In this document: positions 1-11,781 of the stretch, piece after piece | Numbering within the stretch: position 1 is the first letter of the stretch | Layout: each line of letters begins with the position of its first letter | Assembly (NCBI GenBank): GCA_043228905.1 | Contig: JBHGNT010000003.1 | Location: 16,926,001-16,990,000, forward strand | From: Azolla caroliniana | Taxonomy: Eukaryota; Polypodiophyta | Direction of reading: 5' to 3' | DNA length: 64,000 bases | The notes under the pieces: model-generated | Databases searched by the model: none | Told to the model about the DNA's origin: nothing | What the model saw: only the letters and a program-made list of their open reading frames with translations | Made by a program: the position numbers and the translations under genes

Positions 1-162
1 AGCTACCAGAATATGAGAATACCATATGTAACTACATAGGGGTATTCTCTGAAATTTCTGAGAACATGGTGGTATTCTGGTGAAAATACCCAATATGTTG
101 ATGCTAATGTTTTTTAGTATTTTTCTTGCTTTACACCTTGAATGTGGTTTATCTAATTACAG

Positions 163-660
163 GTCGGATTATTCGGGTCCTTCAACAAGTTTGGTTTGTG
201 GTAGTGTGGCTGGGATTGCATCATCAACTGGTAAGTTCGTAAAATTTTATTTTATGACCCTAACTGGTTGGGTGTTTACCATATCTACTGTATATGGTAC
301 AAATAATACCCTTATTGCAAATGGGCAAAGTTGCAATTTTTTGAAATTTCAGGTTATTGTTGTAAATATCTAAAATGTTAGGCTATTTTTGTATTTGTTT
401 AATCTCATTCCTAGTATATGTATTTTCCAGTAAGCTTTCCACTTGATTTGATAAGGCGAAGAATGCAGTTAGAGGGTGCAGGAGGCCGAGCACTAATTTA
501 CCGATCAGGCATTTTGGGCACATTTATGCATATTGTGAAAACTGAAGGGTGGACGGGACTATATAGAGGCATACTACCTGAATATTTGAAGGTGGTTCCG
601 AGTGTCGGTATCGTGTTCATGACTTATGAAAGCATAAAACGATTCTTATCGGGTGCATAA
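163..660 (+). CDS. Mitochondrial carrier family protein, last two exons (partial)
   Basis: C-terminal end of a six-helix solute carrier of the inner mitochondrial membrane (SLC25 type). Exon 163-230 is preceded by AG at 161-162 and followed by GT at 231. It encodes a segment ending in CGSVAGIASST. Exon 431-660 follows a tattttccag acceptor. The split codon joins the exons in frame and gives the signature FPLDLIRRRMQLEGAGGRA, which matches the third carrier repeat Px[DE]xx[KR]x[KR] loop. The tail contains GLYRGILPEYLKVVPSVG and a second helix, IVFMTYESIKRFL, and stops with TAA at 658-660. Earlier exons lie off the left edge. The 200 bp intron has ordinary GT-AG borders. Substrate cannot be told; the closest plant proteins in memory are the CoA/ADP-type carriers. 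No damage is seen, so this is probably a live gene. Confidence 0.9.
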
Positions 661-1379
661 GAACTCGGTGGTCAGTAACGAGAAAAGTTTTGGCCGATGA
701 AAACAAGACTTTTTTCTCGGATTGGTATAGCAAATTTGTATTTAATTGGTTGGTGGGTACCGAATGATTTAGAATAGATACAGTACACTTTTGCATCTTT
801 GAGGAAGTTTGATATATCAAAATGTCAAGAGATGGAGAGGCATATAGAAGAAACACATTTTTTGCTTCATTTAGTTGCCCTTCGAGAAAGAAAGGAGAGG
901 TCTCCAGGGAGAGATGAAGTGGTTTCTCGAGGCACATTCCACATATATACATAATATATGGTGATCAATCAATGCCATATGATGCTCTGATAATTAACAT
1001 TTATGAGGAAGCAGAGAGAAAGGACTTTAAAGTGTATTTCTATTTTCCCTTGTGCAATACTTAGTTTTCCAAGATGGAATTGTAGAAGGATCCATCCCAT
1101 TGGGTTACCACAAGAGCAATGTACTTTTGCATGAATTTCAATTTTGATAAAAAAAAATCCCTTTAAAATCCTCTATTTTCATGTATACACATTTTGACTC
1201 TTTTAGCTATTGCTTGCCTTCTCATACAGATCATATGCTGTCTGTTTGTCAAATTTGATGGGAAATTGGTTTGTAATCACAGTCTAGAAGAAAATGACCA
1301 TCTAGATGTATTTGACTGCTAATATTCAACGGAAGATTTTGACAGGTGTATCTAATTTTTAACACTCTGAGGGGAAACT
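661..1379. other. 3' flank of the carrier gene, no second gene seen
   Basis: AT-rich sequence after the carrier stop codon, which should hold its 3' UTR and polyadenylation region. No convincing reading frame on either strand and no clear repeat. Confidence 0.5.
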
Positions 1380-2340
1380 TAAGTGTATGCATGAATACAA
1401 TTTATATTAGCCAGGTAATAGTTATTCTCTAGGTTGTTGCACCACATGATGTAAATTCATCTATTGCTCCCACTTTGTAACATTTTGTGAAAGGTAGATT
1501 AGTATATGGATAAACAATTTTTATCGTAGTTTTGCCCTAGTTATTCTTATGGAGGCAATATGCAATTCTCTCCAGACAATGTTATATTTGATGAATGTTC
1601 ACTCTTGATTAGGGGTGAAATACTATGTGCAAAAGTAAAAATTGCAATAGACATGCCATAGTTACTCTTAGGATAGAGGTTGTATATCTTGTGTCTAGTC
1701 AAAAGGCAACAATAAGCGGTGATGTCCCACATGATGTCAAATTCATGTTGAATTTATGTGCTTTCAAAAAGGCAAAGTAATGTACGAATAAATAAAATTT
1801 ACAATAAGCTTGTCATAGTTACTCTAATGATGGAGGATGTATTTCTAGTCTACTGGTTCTAAGTTGTGTTTTCATGGAGTAGTGTGCACTACTCCCCCAC
1901 ATCATGTAAGATTCGTTCAATGTTTGCAATCTAAATGTAACACTTTGTGAAGTGCAAAGTAATATACAAATAAATAATTATTCTTATGATGTAGGATATG
2001 TATCTAACACTTTATGATAGTCTTACCATAATTATTCTTATGATGTAGGTTCTGTATCTAACTTAATGGTTATAAGGGGCATCTTGAGGTGAGGAATATA
2101 CAATACTCTCTTAATTATATCAAATTCCTTGAATGTTCACTCTTTGGAGGCTAAGTAGTATTAATAAATACAATCTGCAATAGACTTACCATAACTATTC
2201 TCATTATGGATGTTGCATATGTCACTTAGGGGTTGCTAAGGTTTATGTTATTAGATTCATGGAATGTTTACTTTGTAGATGTAACACTATGAAGGGAGTT
2301 ATTCTTACAATTGCGATTTTGTCTACCTTATTAGTTTATT
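1380..2340. repeat. Degenerate tandem array (unit about 120-170 bp)
   Basis: A recognisable core (CCATAGTTATTCTTATGATG followed by AGG and TGTATCTA) recurs near 1418, 1540, 1660, 1815, 1977, 2028 and 2190. Between some cores a second motif recurs: CACATGATGT(C/A)AA with TTCA downstream, then a stretch on AAAGTAAT.TACAAATAAATA. Units are diverged and uneven in length, so the array is old. No coding potential. Confidence 0.55.
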
Positions 2341-2394
2341 GCTAATGGTAAAACACAAATCTCTAAATTGGTGTAAGCCCTTGTTATGTATGTG

Positions 2395-2463
2395 TGTCCC
2401 TCCCAATGGGGGACGACAGTGTCGTGAAGAATTCCGGCTACGGTGAGAAAACCGGGAGGGACA
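2395..2463. repeat. Nested inverted repeat (hairpin)
   Basis: TGTCCCTCCC at 2395-2404 pairs perfectly with GGGAGGGACA at 2454-2463. Inside the loop ACGACA (2413-) pairs with TGTCGT. It lies just 5' of the copia gag relic. GTCCCTCC also begins the U3 of other LTRs in the window, so it may be a rearranged LTR end. Confidence 0.5.
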
Positions 2464-2559
2464 AATAAAATGGGGATGTGCAACATTGCACATGCACTTG
2501 TAAATTTGTGTAATAAGAATAAGTAAACAAATGTAATGGGAAGGGTAATAATCTAAGGT

Positions 2560-5235
2560 GCTAAAGGTGCACCACGAAATTCGTAGGAAGCTGAATGAAG
2601 GGCTGGATGGCCGTAATCGGCCAGAAGGCTGAAAATAGGCATATAAAAGGAAAATGACATGTGGTATAAGCTGTCTAGCATGTATGAAAGGAAAAATGCT
2701 CTCAACAAAGCTTCCCTTATGAGAAAGTTGGTGAGTCTAAAGTACATAGATAGTGATAACATTGTGGTGCACATCAGTACTTTCATGAGGATAGTAAACC
2801 AACTAGCATAAGCTAAGTTCCCATTAGATGATGTGGTACAAGCCTTGTTACTACTTTCTTCCCTACCGAATAGTTGGGAAACCTTAGTAGTGTCACTGAG
2901 TGCCTCTTCTCAAGAAGAGAATCTATCTTTAAAAGTAGTAAAGACAAGCCTTCTAAACGAAGAGACAAGAAGAAAAGAAAATGGTGCTTTGTCTCGATCA
3001 GTAGTGACTGTGGCATAGAACATTGGCAAAGGAAGAAGTAAAACTAGGAGTCCTCAGAATAGAGACAAGTCCCAAGCTAGATCAAAGTCTCGAAGACTCA
3101 CATGTTTCTATTGTGGGAAACCGGGTCACTTCCAAAAGAACTATAGACACCATAATGCTGAGCCTAAGAAATATTTTGATGAGAAAAACACCTCAACTAT
3201 TGCAGCTAGTGAGGATGAATTGCTTTTCATTTGCGAACAAGCTAGTGTGAACCTTGCAAATGTTTTGTGCTCTTGGGTAGTTGATTCCGGTGCTTCATTT
3301 CACCTAACTCCCAAAAGAGAATGCTTCTCATCTTACGCAATTGAAGACAATGGCTATGTAAAGATGGGAAACGATGGTGCATGCAAGATTGTTGGTGTAG
3401 GAAACATATGTTTGATAACATCTACTGGATGCAGGTTAATGTTGAAGGATGTGTGCCATGTTTCGGATGTCAGATTGAATTTGATATCAGCCGAAAGGCT
3501 TGATGATGAAGACTACAATGGTGGTTTTTAGAACGGTACTTTGAAATTTTGCAAAGGAAATTTGATAGTGGCTCGATCACAAAAGTAGGGCACATTATAT
3601 GTAATGCATGCAAGGCCATGTCGAGATGAGGCCACTGTGATAGTTATGTCATAAAAGGCTTGGCCACATGAGCGAGAGGGGAATGCATATCCTTGTTGAA
3701 AATGATCTCCTCCTAGAAGTGAAAGGAACACATCTGGAAAAATGTGTGGATTGCTTAGTTGGAAAGCAAAACAAGGTTGCCTTTCACTCTAGCCTCTGAT
3801 GAGAAGAAAGAATGCTTTAGAATTGGTTCACATAGATGTATGCTATGTGGATGCTCAATCACATCGTGGTGGACAATACTTTGTGACATTCATTGATGAC
3901 TTTTGTAGAAAGTTGTGGGCTTTCATGTTGATGAATAAATACCAGGTGTTGTCGGTCTTTAAAGAGTTCCCTACCAAGGTAGAAAGAGAACCCGAATAGA
4001 TGTTGAAGGCTGTCTAGACAGACAATGGTGGAGATTACAAAGGACAATTTGAGTTGTATTGTAAGACTCAAGGTATAAAACTTGAGTATACAGTGCCAAA
4101 GACACATGAGCTGAATGGTCTGGCAAAGAGGATGAATTGGACCATAATGGAAAGGGTAAGAAGCATGCTACCACATGCAAAATTGCCGAAATCATATTAG
4201 GTTGACGCAATATTGACGGTTGTTTATCTTATAAAAAAGTCTCCCTTAGTGCCTCTAAATGGTGATGTCCCACAGAGGGTGTGGACAAGAAGAAATGTCT
4301 CTTACCAACACTTTAAGGGTGTTTGGATGCCTACCATATATGCATGTTGCAAAAGATCAGAGGTCAAAGCTGGACATCAAGTCCAAGCCATGCATATTCT
4401 TGGTGTACTTAAAAGATGAGTTTGGCTGATGGCTGTGGGATCTCCTTGACAAGAAAGTGATGAGGAGCCATGATATTGTACTATTGGAAGACTGGAGACA
4501 ACATAAACCAATGGCGTCTTCCTCGCCAACTACTGCTATGGAGTTGGTACTAGACAATCCCACTCCCACATAGCCAGCCGATGCAACCAAATCTGAGCCA
4601 ACCGACACACAATACTAGGGTGATGCACATGAATTTGAGCTAGATGATGAGCCGACAGAAGTAACCGAATCTGAGCTACCCGCTAAAGGAAGAAGATATC
4701 CACTCAAGCAAAGGAAGGCCTCTTCTTGGTATCCAACCAATCAATATGTCCTACTGATTGATGAAGGTGAGCTAGAAAGCTAGTATGAAGAAGCCATCAC
4801 AAATGTGCACAAGGAGAAGTGGTACATTGTCATGCAAGATGAGATGGTTTCCTTGCATGAGAACCAAACATATGAGATGATGGTGCTGCCTGAGGGAAAG
4901 AAGGCACTCAGAAACAAATGGGTTTACAGGTTAAAAACCGGAGAAGACGACAGTACACCTATATATAAGGACCGCATTGTGGTGAAGGGGTTTCAATAGA
5001 AGAAGGATGTTGACTTTGATGAAGCTTTTGTTCTAGTTGTGAAGATGACATCCATTCGCATTGTTTTGAGTATAGTTGCCAATATGAATCTAGAGATTGA
5101 ACAGTTGAATGTAAAAACAACAGTTTTGCATGGTGAGTTAGAAGAGGAAATCTATATGTAGTAGCCGGAGGGCTATGAGGTGAAAGGAAAAGAGAATCTG
5201 GTATACAGATTGAGGAAGAGCTTGCATATAGATTG
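2560..5235 (+). pseudogene. Decayed Ty1/copia gag-pol, TNT1-like (5' two-thirds only)
   Basis: Reading-frame pieces match, in order, the copia polyprotein at 30446-34519 (-). They are: gag UBN2-like (2680-3010, MYERKNALNKASLMRKLVSL); a zinc knuckle near 3101 reading CFYCGKPGHFQKNY, where the fourth metal ligand Cys is replaced by Tyr; protease WVVDSGASFHLTP at 3276; the integrase catalytic core near 3800-4200; the N-terminal reverse transcriptase region at 4805-5020; and a segment up to LVYRLRKSL near 5210. It stops before the YVDD active site. At least ten stops and several frameshifts are present. No LTRs are visible. It is an older copy of the same family as the young element further right. 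Confidence 0.85.
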
Positions 5236-5312
5236 AGAAAGGAGCATTGGGCGACCGTTATCGTGAAGGATTTGCTTCACAATATAAAAATAAATTTACA
5301 TATTGTATTCAG

Positions 5313-5380
5313 TAACATTTGAAAGACTTGAACCCATAACCTCACACACCAAGTAGGAAGTACATTCCACTAGGTTAGGT
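5313..5380 (-). promoter_or_regulatory. tRNA-like Pol III A/B box module
   Basis: Read on the minus strand, an A-box-like TAGTGGAATGT (5372-5362; 10 of 11 positions of TRGYNNANNGG) is followed by a perfect B box GGGTTCAAGTC (5335-5325). A diverged second B box, GCGTTCAAGTC, lies at 5458-5448, where the module runs into a TC repeat. This looks like a tRNA-derived SINE head and not a functional tRNA; no proper anticodon arm is seen. Confidence 0.5.
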
Positions 5381-5473
5381 TATTTGTTTTAAGGTATCAA
5401 AAGAATATAAAGATAAACGAAAATATTGAATTGAATAACATTTGAGAGACTTGAACGCACGACCTCACATAGG

Positions 5474-5507
5474 TCTCTCTCTCTCTCTCTCTCTGCATGT
5501 CTTACGT

Positions 5508-5574
<67 letters not shown>
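5474..5574. repeat. Microsatellites (TC)n then (CA)33
   Basis: (TC)n runs from 5474 to 5494 and an uninterrupted (CA) repeat of 66 bp from 5509 to 5574. Long Cys-Val or Thr-His reading frames here are artefacts of the repeat. Confidence 0.97.
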
Positions 5575-5577
<3 letters not shown>

Positions 5578-5699
5578 TCATCTTCCGCTGCACTAAATCT
5601 CTCTCGTTTCTTTACACTATGGCATAAGTGAATTGGCCACATCAATCTCCAAAAGCTTAAAGGAATGTAGTAAAAAGGAATCGTAATCGGACTCTCAAT

Positions 5700-8237
5700 A
5701 TTTACCGAAAAGGAGATAGTTGGCGTATGTGAAGCCTGTCAATTCGGCAAACAACATTGCCAACCATTCCCAAAAGAGAGGAATGTGAGCAAAGGGATCT
5801 TGGATGTAGTACATTAAGATGTGTGGGGACCGGCCCAGACAGAAACTTTCGGTGGTTGTCGATATTATGTCACGTTCATCGACAACTTGTCGAGACATAC
5901 CTAGATCTATCCTATGCGACAAAAGAGTGAAGTGTTCAGACACTTCCAAAGGTTTAAAAAAGAAGTCGAAAAAACCACAAGTCGGCATGCCCGATGCCTT
6001 CGATTGGATGGAGGCAAGGAGTATTTCTTGGACGATTTTACAACATATCTCCGAAAGAAAGGAATTTGACAAGAATTCTCATGCCGACATACACCTCAGC
6101 AAAATGGAGTAGCCAAACAGAAGAATCGACATATAATAGAGGTGGCAAGGGCCATGATGAACGAGAAGATCCTGCCAAAATCCTATTGGGCAGAAGCGGC
6201 TAACAAAGCTGTCTATCTCATGAAGAGATGAACAACCTCTGGAGTACACGACATAACCCCTCATGAGACATTTTTCGGAAAGAAGCCGGATCTATCCCAT
6301 ATTAGAATATTTGGCTCAATCGCCTACGTGCATATTCCCGATGAGAAGCGACAAAAGCTCGACCCAAAGTCAGAGAAATGTATCCTCGTAGGGTACTCAC
6401 TTGAGCAAAAGGGATACAAATGTTATAATCCATCCACCCGAAAAGCTCGAGTAAGTTGAGACATCGTTTTTGATGAGTCGACATCCTGGTACGAACCAGA
6501 GACGACTCCGATTCTAACCACAATCGACCCGGATTCGGTCAACCAAGAGATAGAAGACGAAGATTGAATCAGGTAGATTCTTGATGAAAGTCCGATTATG
6601 ACAAGGCTGAGTGGACCACAAGATCCCCCGAATGACCAAAGCACATCTCGGTCGACCCGAAACTCTCATGATATGGCAAGACTCGAACCCATGAGGGACC
6701 TTATGTTATATGGGTCGAGCTCGTGACCATTATACCATCTATTGTAATACGTAAGACATTATTTTCATTTAAGTTTTATTATAGGAAATTAATGTATATT
6801 CTAGATTTCTTTGGAACATTTTAGAAGCTTCAAGACTCCTCTTGAGAACACTATAAAAGGAGGCACAAGGCATTATGTTGAACCAAATTGGTTCAACGCC
6901 AATCTTAAGCCTCATAGCCATTTTGTACTTACTCTTCATATAATATATCATCTGCTATCAATGATCATCATCTCTCTCTCTCTCGTCCTCGCTATCTCTC
7001 TCTCTCTCTCCCTCTCTCGGGAGTCTAACACAGTTCCATCCTCTTAGTACTAATAGTACTTCCCTTCTCCAGTACTAATTCTCTCTCTTTTTTAGTACTA
7101 TTCCTGACAGTTAATAATATCTTACGTATTACAATAGATGGTATAATGGCCAAGAGCTTGACCCATATAACATAAGGTCATGGGTTTGAGTTTTGCCATA
7201 TCATGACAGAAACTAGACAAAGGGAAGACCAAAATGCCCGAATACGAAGATCCGATCAACAATGAGTCAACTCACTCCCTTGATAGTGAGTTCGAAGACC
7301 CTGATATTCCAATCATATGGACAAATGGAGCTAAGAAGGCCATAGCCTTTGCAAACGAGAAGCTCGCTCCACCCGAGAGAAGAACCCAGTTAGCTGATTC
7401 GGCTACAATGAGTATATGGCATATCACTATGCCTTTATAATGAAGGTGGCGACTGTTCGAGAACCGGAAACCTTTTTCGAGGCAGCCAAGGATCCACGAT
7501 GGATCTAAGCCATGAACGAAGAAATGCAGGCTCTATTAAAAAACGAGACATGGGATCTCATCCCCCATTCACCACACAAGAAAGCGATTGGTTGCAAGTG
7601 GATACATAAGGTAAAATACAATGTCGGCGGTTCGATAAATCACTACAAAGCACGACTCGTAGCCAAGGTATATGCTCAAACACATGGCGTCGATTATGAG
7701 GAGACCTTTGACCCAATGGCAAAGATGACAATTGTTCAGACAATCATTGCACTCACAGCTACAGAAGGGTGGCACCTCCACCAAATGGATGTAAAGAACG
7801 CCTTCCTACAAGGTAAATTAGAAGAGGAGGTCCTCATGATTCAACCACCCAGTTTCGAATTGAGCAAACACCTAACAACAATTTTTCGCCTCAAGAAGCC
7901 GTTATACAGACTCAAGCAAGCACTGTGTGCTTGGGATTCGAAGATCACCTAGTATCTTCACCAAATTGGTTTCTGAATGTCACAATCAAACAACTCCCTA
8001 TACATCGGAAATGAGTTGAACAACCCGATTGTCATCATCTTGTACGTGGATGATCTGGTCATTGAAGGAAAGAATCTAGTTGATATTAATAAGGTCAAAT
8101 CGCTCCTATCTAGCAGATTCGAAATGAAGGATATGCAAGAGCTCCATTACTTCCTCGATATCAAAGTAATTCAGGCACTGGTCAGGATATTGATCTCTCA
8201 ACAATACTATATTCTCAACCAAGGATTCTTCAAGTGA
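5700..8237 (+). pseudogene. Decayed Ty1/copia integrase-reverse transcriptase, split by an insertion
   Basis: A second copia lineage, different from the 2560 relic and closer to the copy at 17553-23151. From 5700 the frames read an integrase core (VWGPAQTETFGGCRYYVTFI, then GGKEYFLDDF and TPQQNGVAKQKN), followed by the SH3-like HIRIFGSIAYVHIP region to about 6470. The coding sequence is broken at 6664-7208 by the palindromic element and resumes at 7214. RT follows at 7512-7952 (WHLHQMDVKNAFLQGKLEEE) and at 7977-8237, with active-site box ILYVDDL. Numerous stops and frameshifts are present. It ends abruptly at the 8279-9035 LTR-like block. Confidence 0.85.
6664..7208 (+). mobile_element. 545 bp palindromic LTR-derived element with two U3 ends
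   Basis: Bases 6664-7109 are a complete LTR of the same family as the gypsy element at 11782-17450, in the opposite orientation. They share the TCATGA start, CTATAAAAGG TATA box, the TTGAACCAAATTGGTTCAA palindrome, TAGTACTAATAGTACT motifs and the CCTGACA end. Directly after its CA end, 7113-7208 is an inverted copy of the first ~96 bases of the same U3. The insertion therefore begins and ends with the U3 terminus (T(C/G)TCATGATATGGCAA at both ends). It is flanked by a perfect 5 bp duplication GAAAC (6659-6663 and 7209-7213). The two arms share variants absent from the full element (for example CGTATTAC), so they come from one lineage. Confidence 0.85.
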
Positions 8238-8278
8238 TTAAAAACTTTATTGATGCCTACCTCGACATCTTAGACCCT

Positions 8279-9035
8279 GACAAGCTCTCGAGATTGATCG
8301 GTAGTGAGACAAGAAAGATAGGCTAAAATATTCAAGCAAGGAACAGAAAATAGCAAAGAAAACACAATACACAGTATTAACGTGGAAACCCTAAAACTAA
8401 AGAAAAAACCATGAGCAACAAACTTTTTCATTGTATAGAAAAGAGATACAAGAAAGTTTTGCAAGTCTCTGAGAATCAGAGAATCACCACTTAGGGTTCG
8501 CAGAAAAGTATATCTCACACTCTCTCCCCGTCTCTTCCTTTTCACAGTTACTCTACAATTCTACAACATAATGATTTTCCCTAGATGTATTTATACTAAT
8601 ACATACTATGGGCCATTTACAAATCTGGCTTATCTTAGGCACACCAAAACATATTTACAAATATGTCCAACTTTCGGATACCTCTCCAGATCCAACCGGA
8701 TGGCTTCTTCAAATCCAACTCTTGATCTGATCTCTCTTCTTCTTCGGATCCATCCGATCCGGCTCATGCTCTAGCTGCTTGGACTCCAATCCGAATTGTG
8801 CTCTTTCCATCCGGTGGGACCTGTTTCCTAACTTGTTAGCCTTGTCTTCGACTTGGAGCATACATCCAAGATAGTCAACTATCATAGTCGACCCTCCTTC
8901 AAACTAGTAGACCAGCCTGTCGACTCGCTAGTCGATCCGATCGACCATCTTGTATTCGGCTTGTCGATTTGACTGTTGACTTCTTCCTTGGCTTCGACTG
9001 TCGACTTCTCCCATAGGAGGGACAAATTCCTAACA
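8279..9035 (-). mobile_element. Solo LTR-like block, copia type
   Basis: The layout parallels the 692 bp copia LTR at 29744-30435: ACGTGGAAACCCTAAA, TATTTATACTAATACATA, CATTTACAAATCTGG, ACAAATATGTCC and CCATCCGGTGGGACC occur in the same order, ending CCTAACA at 9035. Orientation is minus. The left border is uncertain: TG at 8279 gives TG-CA ends without a target duplication, whereas CAAGC at 8333-8337 and 9036-9040 would give a duplication but no TG start. Confidence 0.6.
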
Positions 9036-9124
9036 CAAGCAACATCAACATTTTGTAGCTTCTAAGGATTCAACTAGAAACATCCCCATTTAACGCACAT
9101 CAATTCTGCCAATTTAATCAATGT

Positions 9125-9725
9125 TGTTCAGTCGACAATTACTACTTTGCCGACATAGTATAAGATGAACGTTCGTACCGAACATTCTATCAAGAAGTTG
9201 TGGTTAGACGAATAGATAATAATTATCTGTAAACTTATCGGTGATAACAAACACCGAGATCGTGACTTATGTAATATAGTTTAGACAGAAAGAAATAGAT
9301 GGCAAAACGTAATCCGTACACAGAGATTTCCTAACCAAACTTTATATTACTAATGACAACGATAGATCTTTACAATGCCTTTGGTTTCCTTTTATAGGTA
9401 ACCCGAAGGTCTTTTCTCATCAAGAAATCCTATTGCCTATAATTATCAAGAATTACAAAACTTCGTAACTAACTATGTCCTATTCGGCTATTTGCTAAGT
9501 CATCGATCCGAACTGTCGATCCGACTCCGAACATCCTTCCAAATCCGACATATCTATACTTGTCCGGGTAACAATCAACCAACATGAGGAATAGTGTTCC
9601 ATCTCAATAAAGGACCAACCGGACATCAACTCATTGATTTGTAGACCTGTGTGAATATTCCGTCCACCAACTACAAATGGGATTTTGAAATAATGATCAA
9701 CACAAAGATCACTCCCCCCTTATAT
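9125..9725 (-). mobile_element. LTR-like relic with purine tract
   Basis: On the minus strand there is a TATA box (TATAAAAGG, near 9400) and, at the right, a purine tract reading AAGGGGGGAG directly before TGATCTTTGTG (9719 into 9709). This is the usual order of polypurine tract and 3' LTR start. The left border and internal coding region are not identifiable. Tentative. Confidence 0.35.
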
Positions 9726-11035
9726 TAGCTTTAGTAGAACACCCCCTTCACTCTTTGCTAACTACATCACTTCCACATGGCTAGCATGCAACTTCAAAAA
9801 GTTCTTCGTAACCACCGATCAAATGCCAGATATTCGACTTCCCCACCTCAACATCCAACACGTCCATCTCGATTGTCGCGCTCCCGATCATCCACCCGAT
9901 CCACCATACTCAGTGATCCTCAACCAAAACCCCCCTCCATCACAACAACCACTTCAACCTACAACACACCCCTATTGTTGTGTACCCAAGTGTGTACACT
10001 CATTAGGTTGGGGTGTCTACTTACTTCTATAGAAAGAGATGGGGGGGGAGAGAGAGTGAGTGTCAGCGCTAATCACTAGGGTTAGTTAAATTAGTAGCTC
10101 GAGAGTGATCAATAACCATTCTTGCTCGGTTTGCTACTAATAGGCTATATGCCGATTTGAATCATTGGCCGAACGATACAAGAGGAGACACTGAGAGAAC
10201 TCCATCGATCAATAGACATATTCTTGTGTTAAGCACTTGGAAACCTCAGAGACGCTCGAGTGTTCAACATACAACTCAAGTACTTTGCCCTCTTGTGCCT
10301 GACTTCAATGCTTTGACACAATTCACATGTTTAACACTCCTCTTTGTCCTCTAAATTAGGAACAAATGGTTGGAAACTTGGTTCTTCGGCACTCGGTTTC
10401 ACGGGTTCGATTCACATCGTTTGCAAAATTCCTTTCCTTTGAACATCCTGCTAGAAATTGATGAATGGAGCTCTATTAACGAAGAGATCCTGCCAACTAA
10501 GGGATCCTCGGAATTGAGGGATCTCATTACTTATTAGAGAACATTCATGATGGATTCTCAAATCCAAAGAGTTCTCCTACAAGTCTTATATACTTAGTCT
10601 TAAACAATGTTGGGCAAAGTCTCTAGCCCATACCGGAAATTTTCGTGCTTCTCATGAACCTAACCGGAATTTTAAAATTTCACCTAGCCACGTTCCTACC
10701 AACGACAATGTCAACTGGAACATGTTGAAAAAAAAATGGCCGCATACCAAATAAATAAATAAAATCTAGCGCAATACCAAATCAAAGCAATCATAAACTT
10801 TTGGATCCCAAAAACTAAAGATATATATTTACAAAAACAAAACACTTTTCAAAACTTTGTAAACTAACATTAACAACATATTAGATCAAATTAGATCTAA
10901 TATATAGAAAGTTCTAAAGCAAAATCAATCAAATTTACAAAGTTTCAATCTATATCTTCTATGAAGTCCTTGATATCATCATCATGCTCATGAGAAGTTC
11001 CTGGAAAAATATGACACCTTGTGTGAATGTTAACG
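9726..11035. other. No gene recognised
   Basis: Mixed sequence. Frames near 9777-10079 and 10157-10354 are short, low in complexity and match nothing known. The last 75 bases read on the minus strand as an acidic tail ending in DDDIKDFIEDID and a stop, preceded by a TTTTTCCAG acceptor-like site. This could be the displaced end of the hAT gene on the other side of the copia insertion (see findings). Confidence 0.4.
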
Positions 11036-11482
11036 TGTGGAGGCGATAGACAGAACCAGCTCAGCCAAATAGCAACAGAGAATAAGATGAAGGTTTAATG
11101 GAGAAGCTTAATACACAGAGAGTATACGCGGGAGAGAGATAGAGAGAGCAAAACGTAGATTCAAAATAATAAAAACACTCTGTAAACTCTGTACATACAA
11201 TGTGTTTACACAACACTATTTATACAAGTCCTCAGAAGGATTGACAGAAGTACAATGTACTTCACTGTTCCTACGTGCGATTGACACTAACTAGAAGAAA
11301 ATGATTACCTAGTAGTCTAGGCTACTACTAGGCTTCCGGTTTGTGCTTGAATCCGGCTCTCTGATCTGTCTCCCTGATCCGGCCGGTTGTTTCTGGATAC
11401 CGATCCGGCTCTTGGTTTCGAATGCCGATCCAGCTCAAGCTTATCCAACCGATCCGGATTTGGTTGAGCTTGCCGCTCAACA
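11036..11482 (-). repeat. 3' LTR of the decayed copia element
   Basis: 447 bp, ending TG-CA in the minus orientation. It carries TTGTATAAATAG as a TATA box (near 11225) and matches the truncated right LTR at 23171-23548 throughout the shared part. The adjoining purine tract lies at 11483-11494. Confidence 0.85.
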
Positions 11483-11781
11483 CTCCCCCTCAAGCTCAAC
11501 TTGAGGTCGGATCGTGGTGTTAATGTCTGTGGCAATCGGTCCTTCCACCCAGCTCCTTCTGGCATTGTTTCGCCTTGCTCGCGCTCCTCTTCCAGTCTGG
11601 TTCAGCTTCCCGCGACCCTTCTGGTTCTGCACACCTCGACCTCCTCGGTCAGCTTGTCTGCTCAACAAGCCCATTTCAGCTCCCTCGTTGCTGCAACTTC
11701 GGCGCTTGTCAACCCGTCGGTTCTTTCGTGTTGGCATCGACTTCCGCTACATCCGTGTCCGCTTGGTCTTTAGTTAATCTG

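Noticed and set aside
5389-5627. Long Cys-Val and Thr-His reading frames
   Set aside because: They are translations of the (CA)33 and (TC)n microsatellites.
9777-10079. Ser/Pro/Thr-rich 100-codon frame
   Set aside because: No family resemblance, low complexity and overlapped by another frame of equal length.
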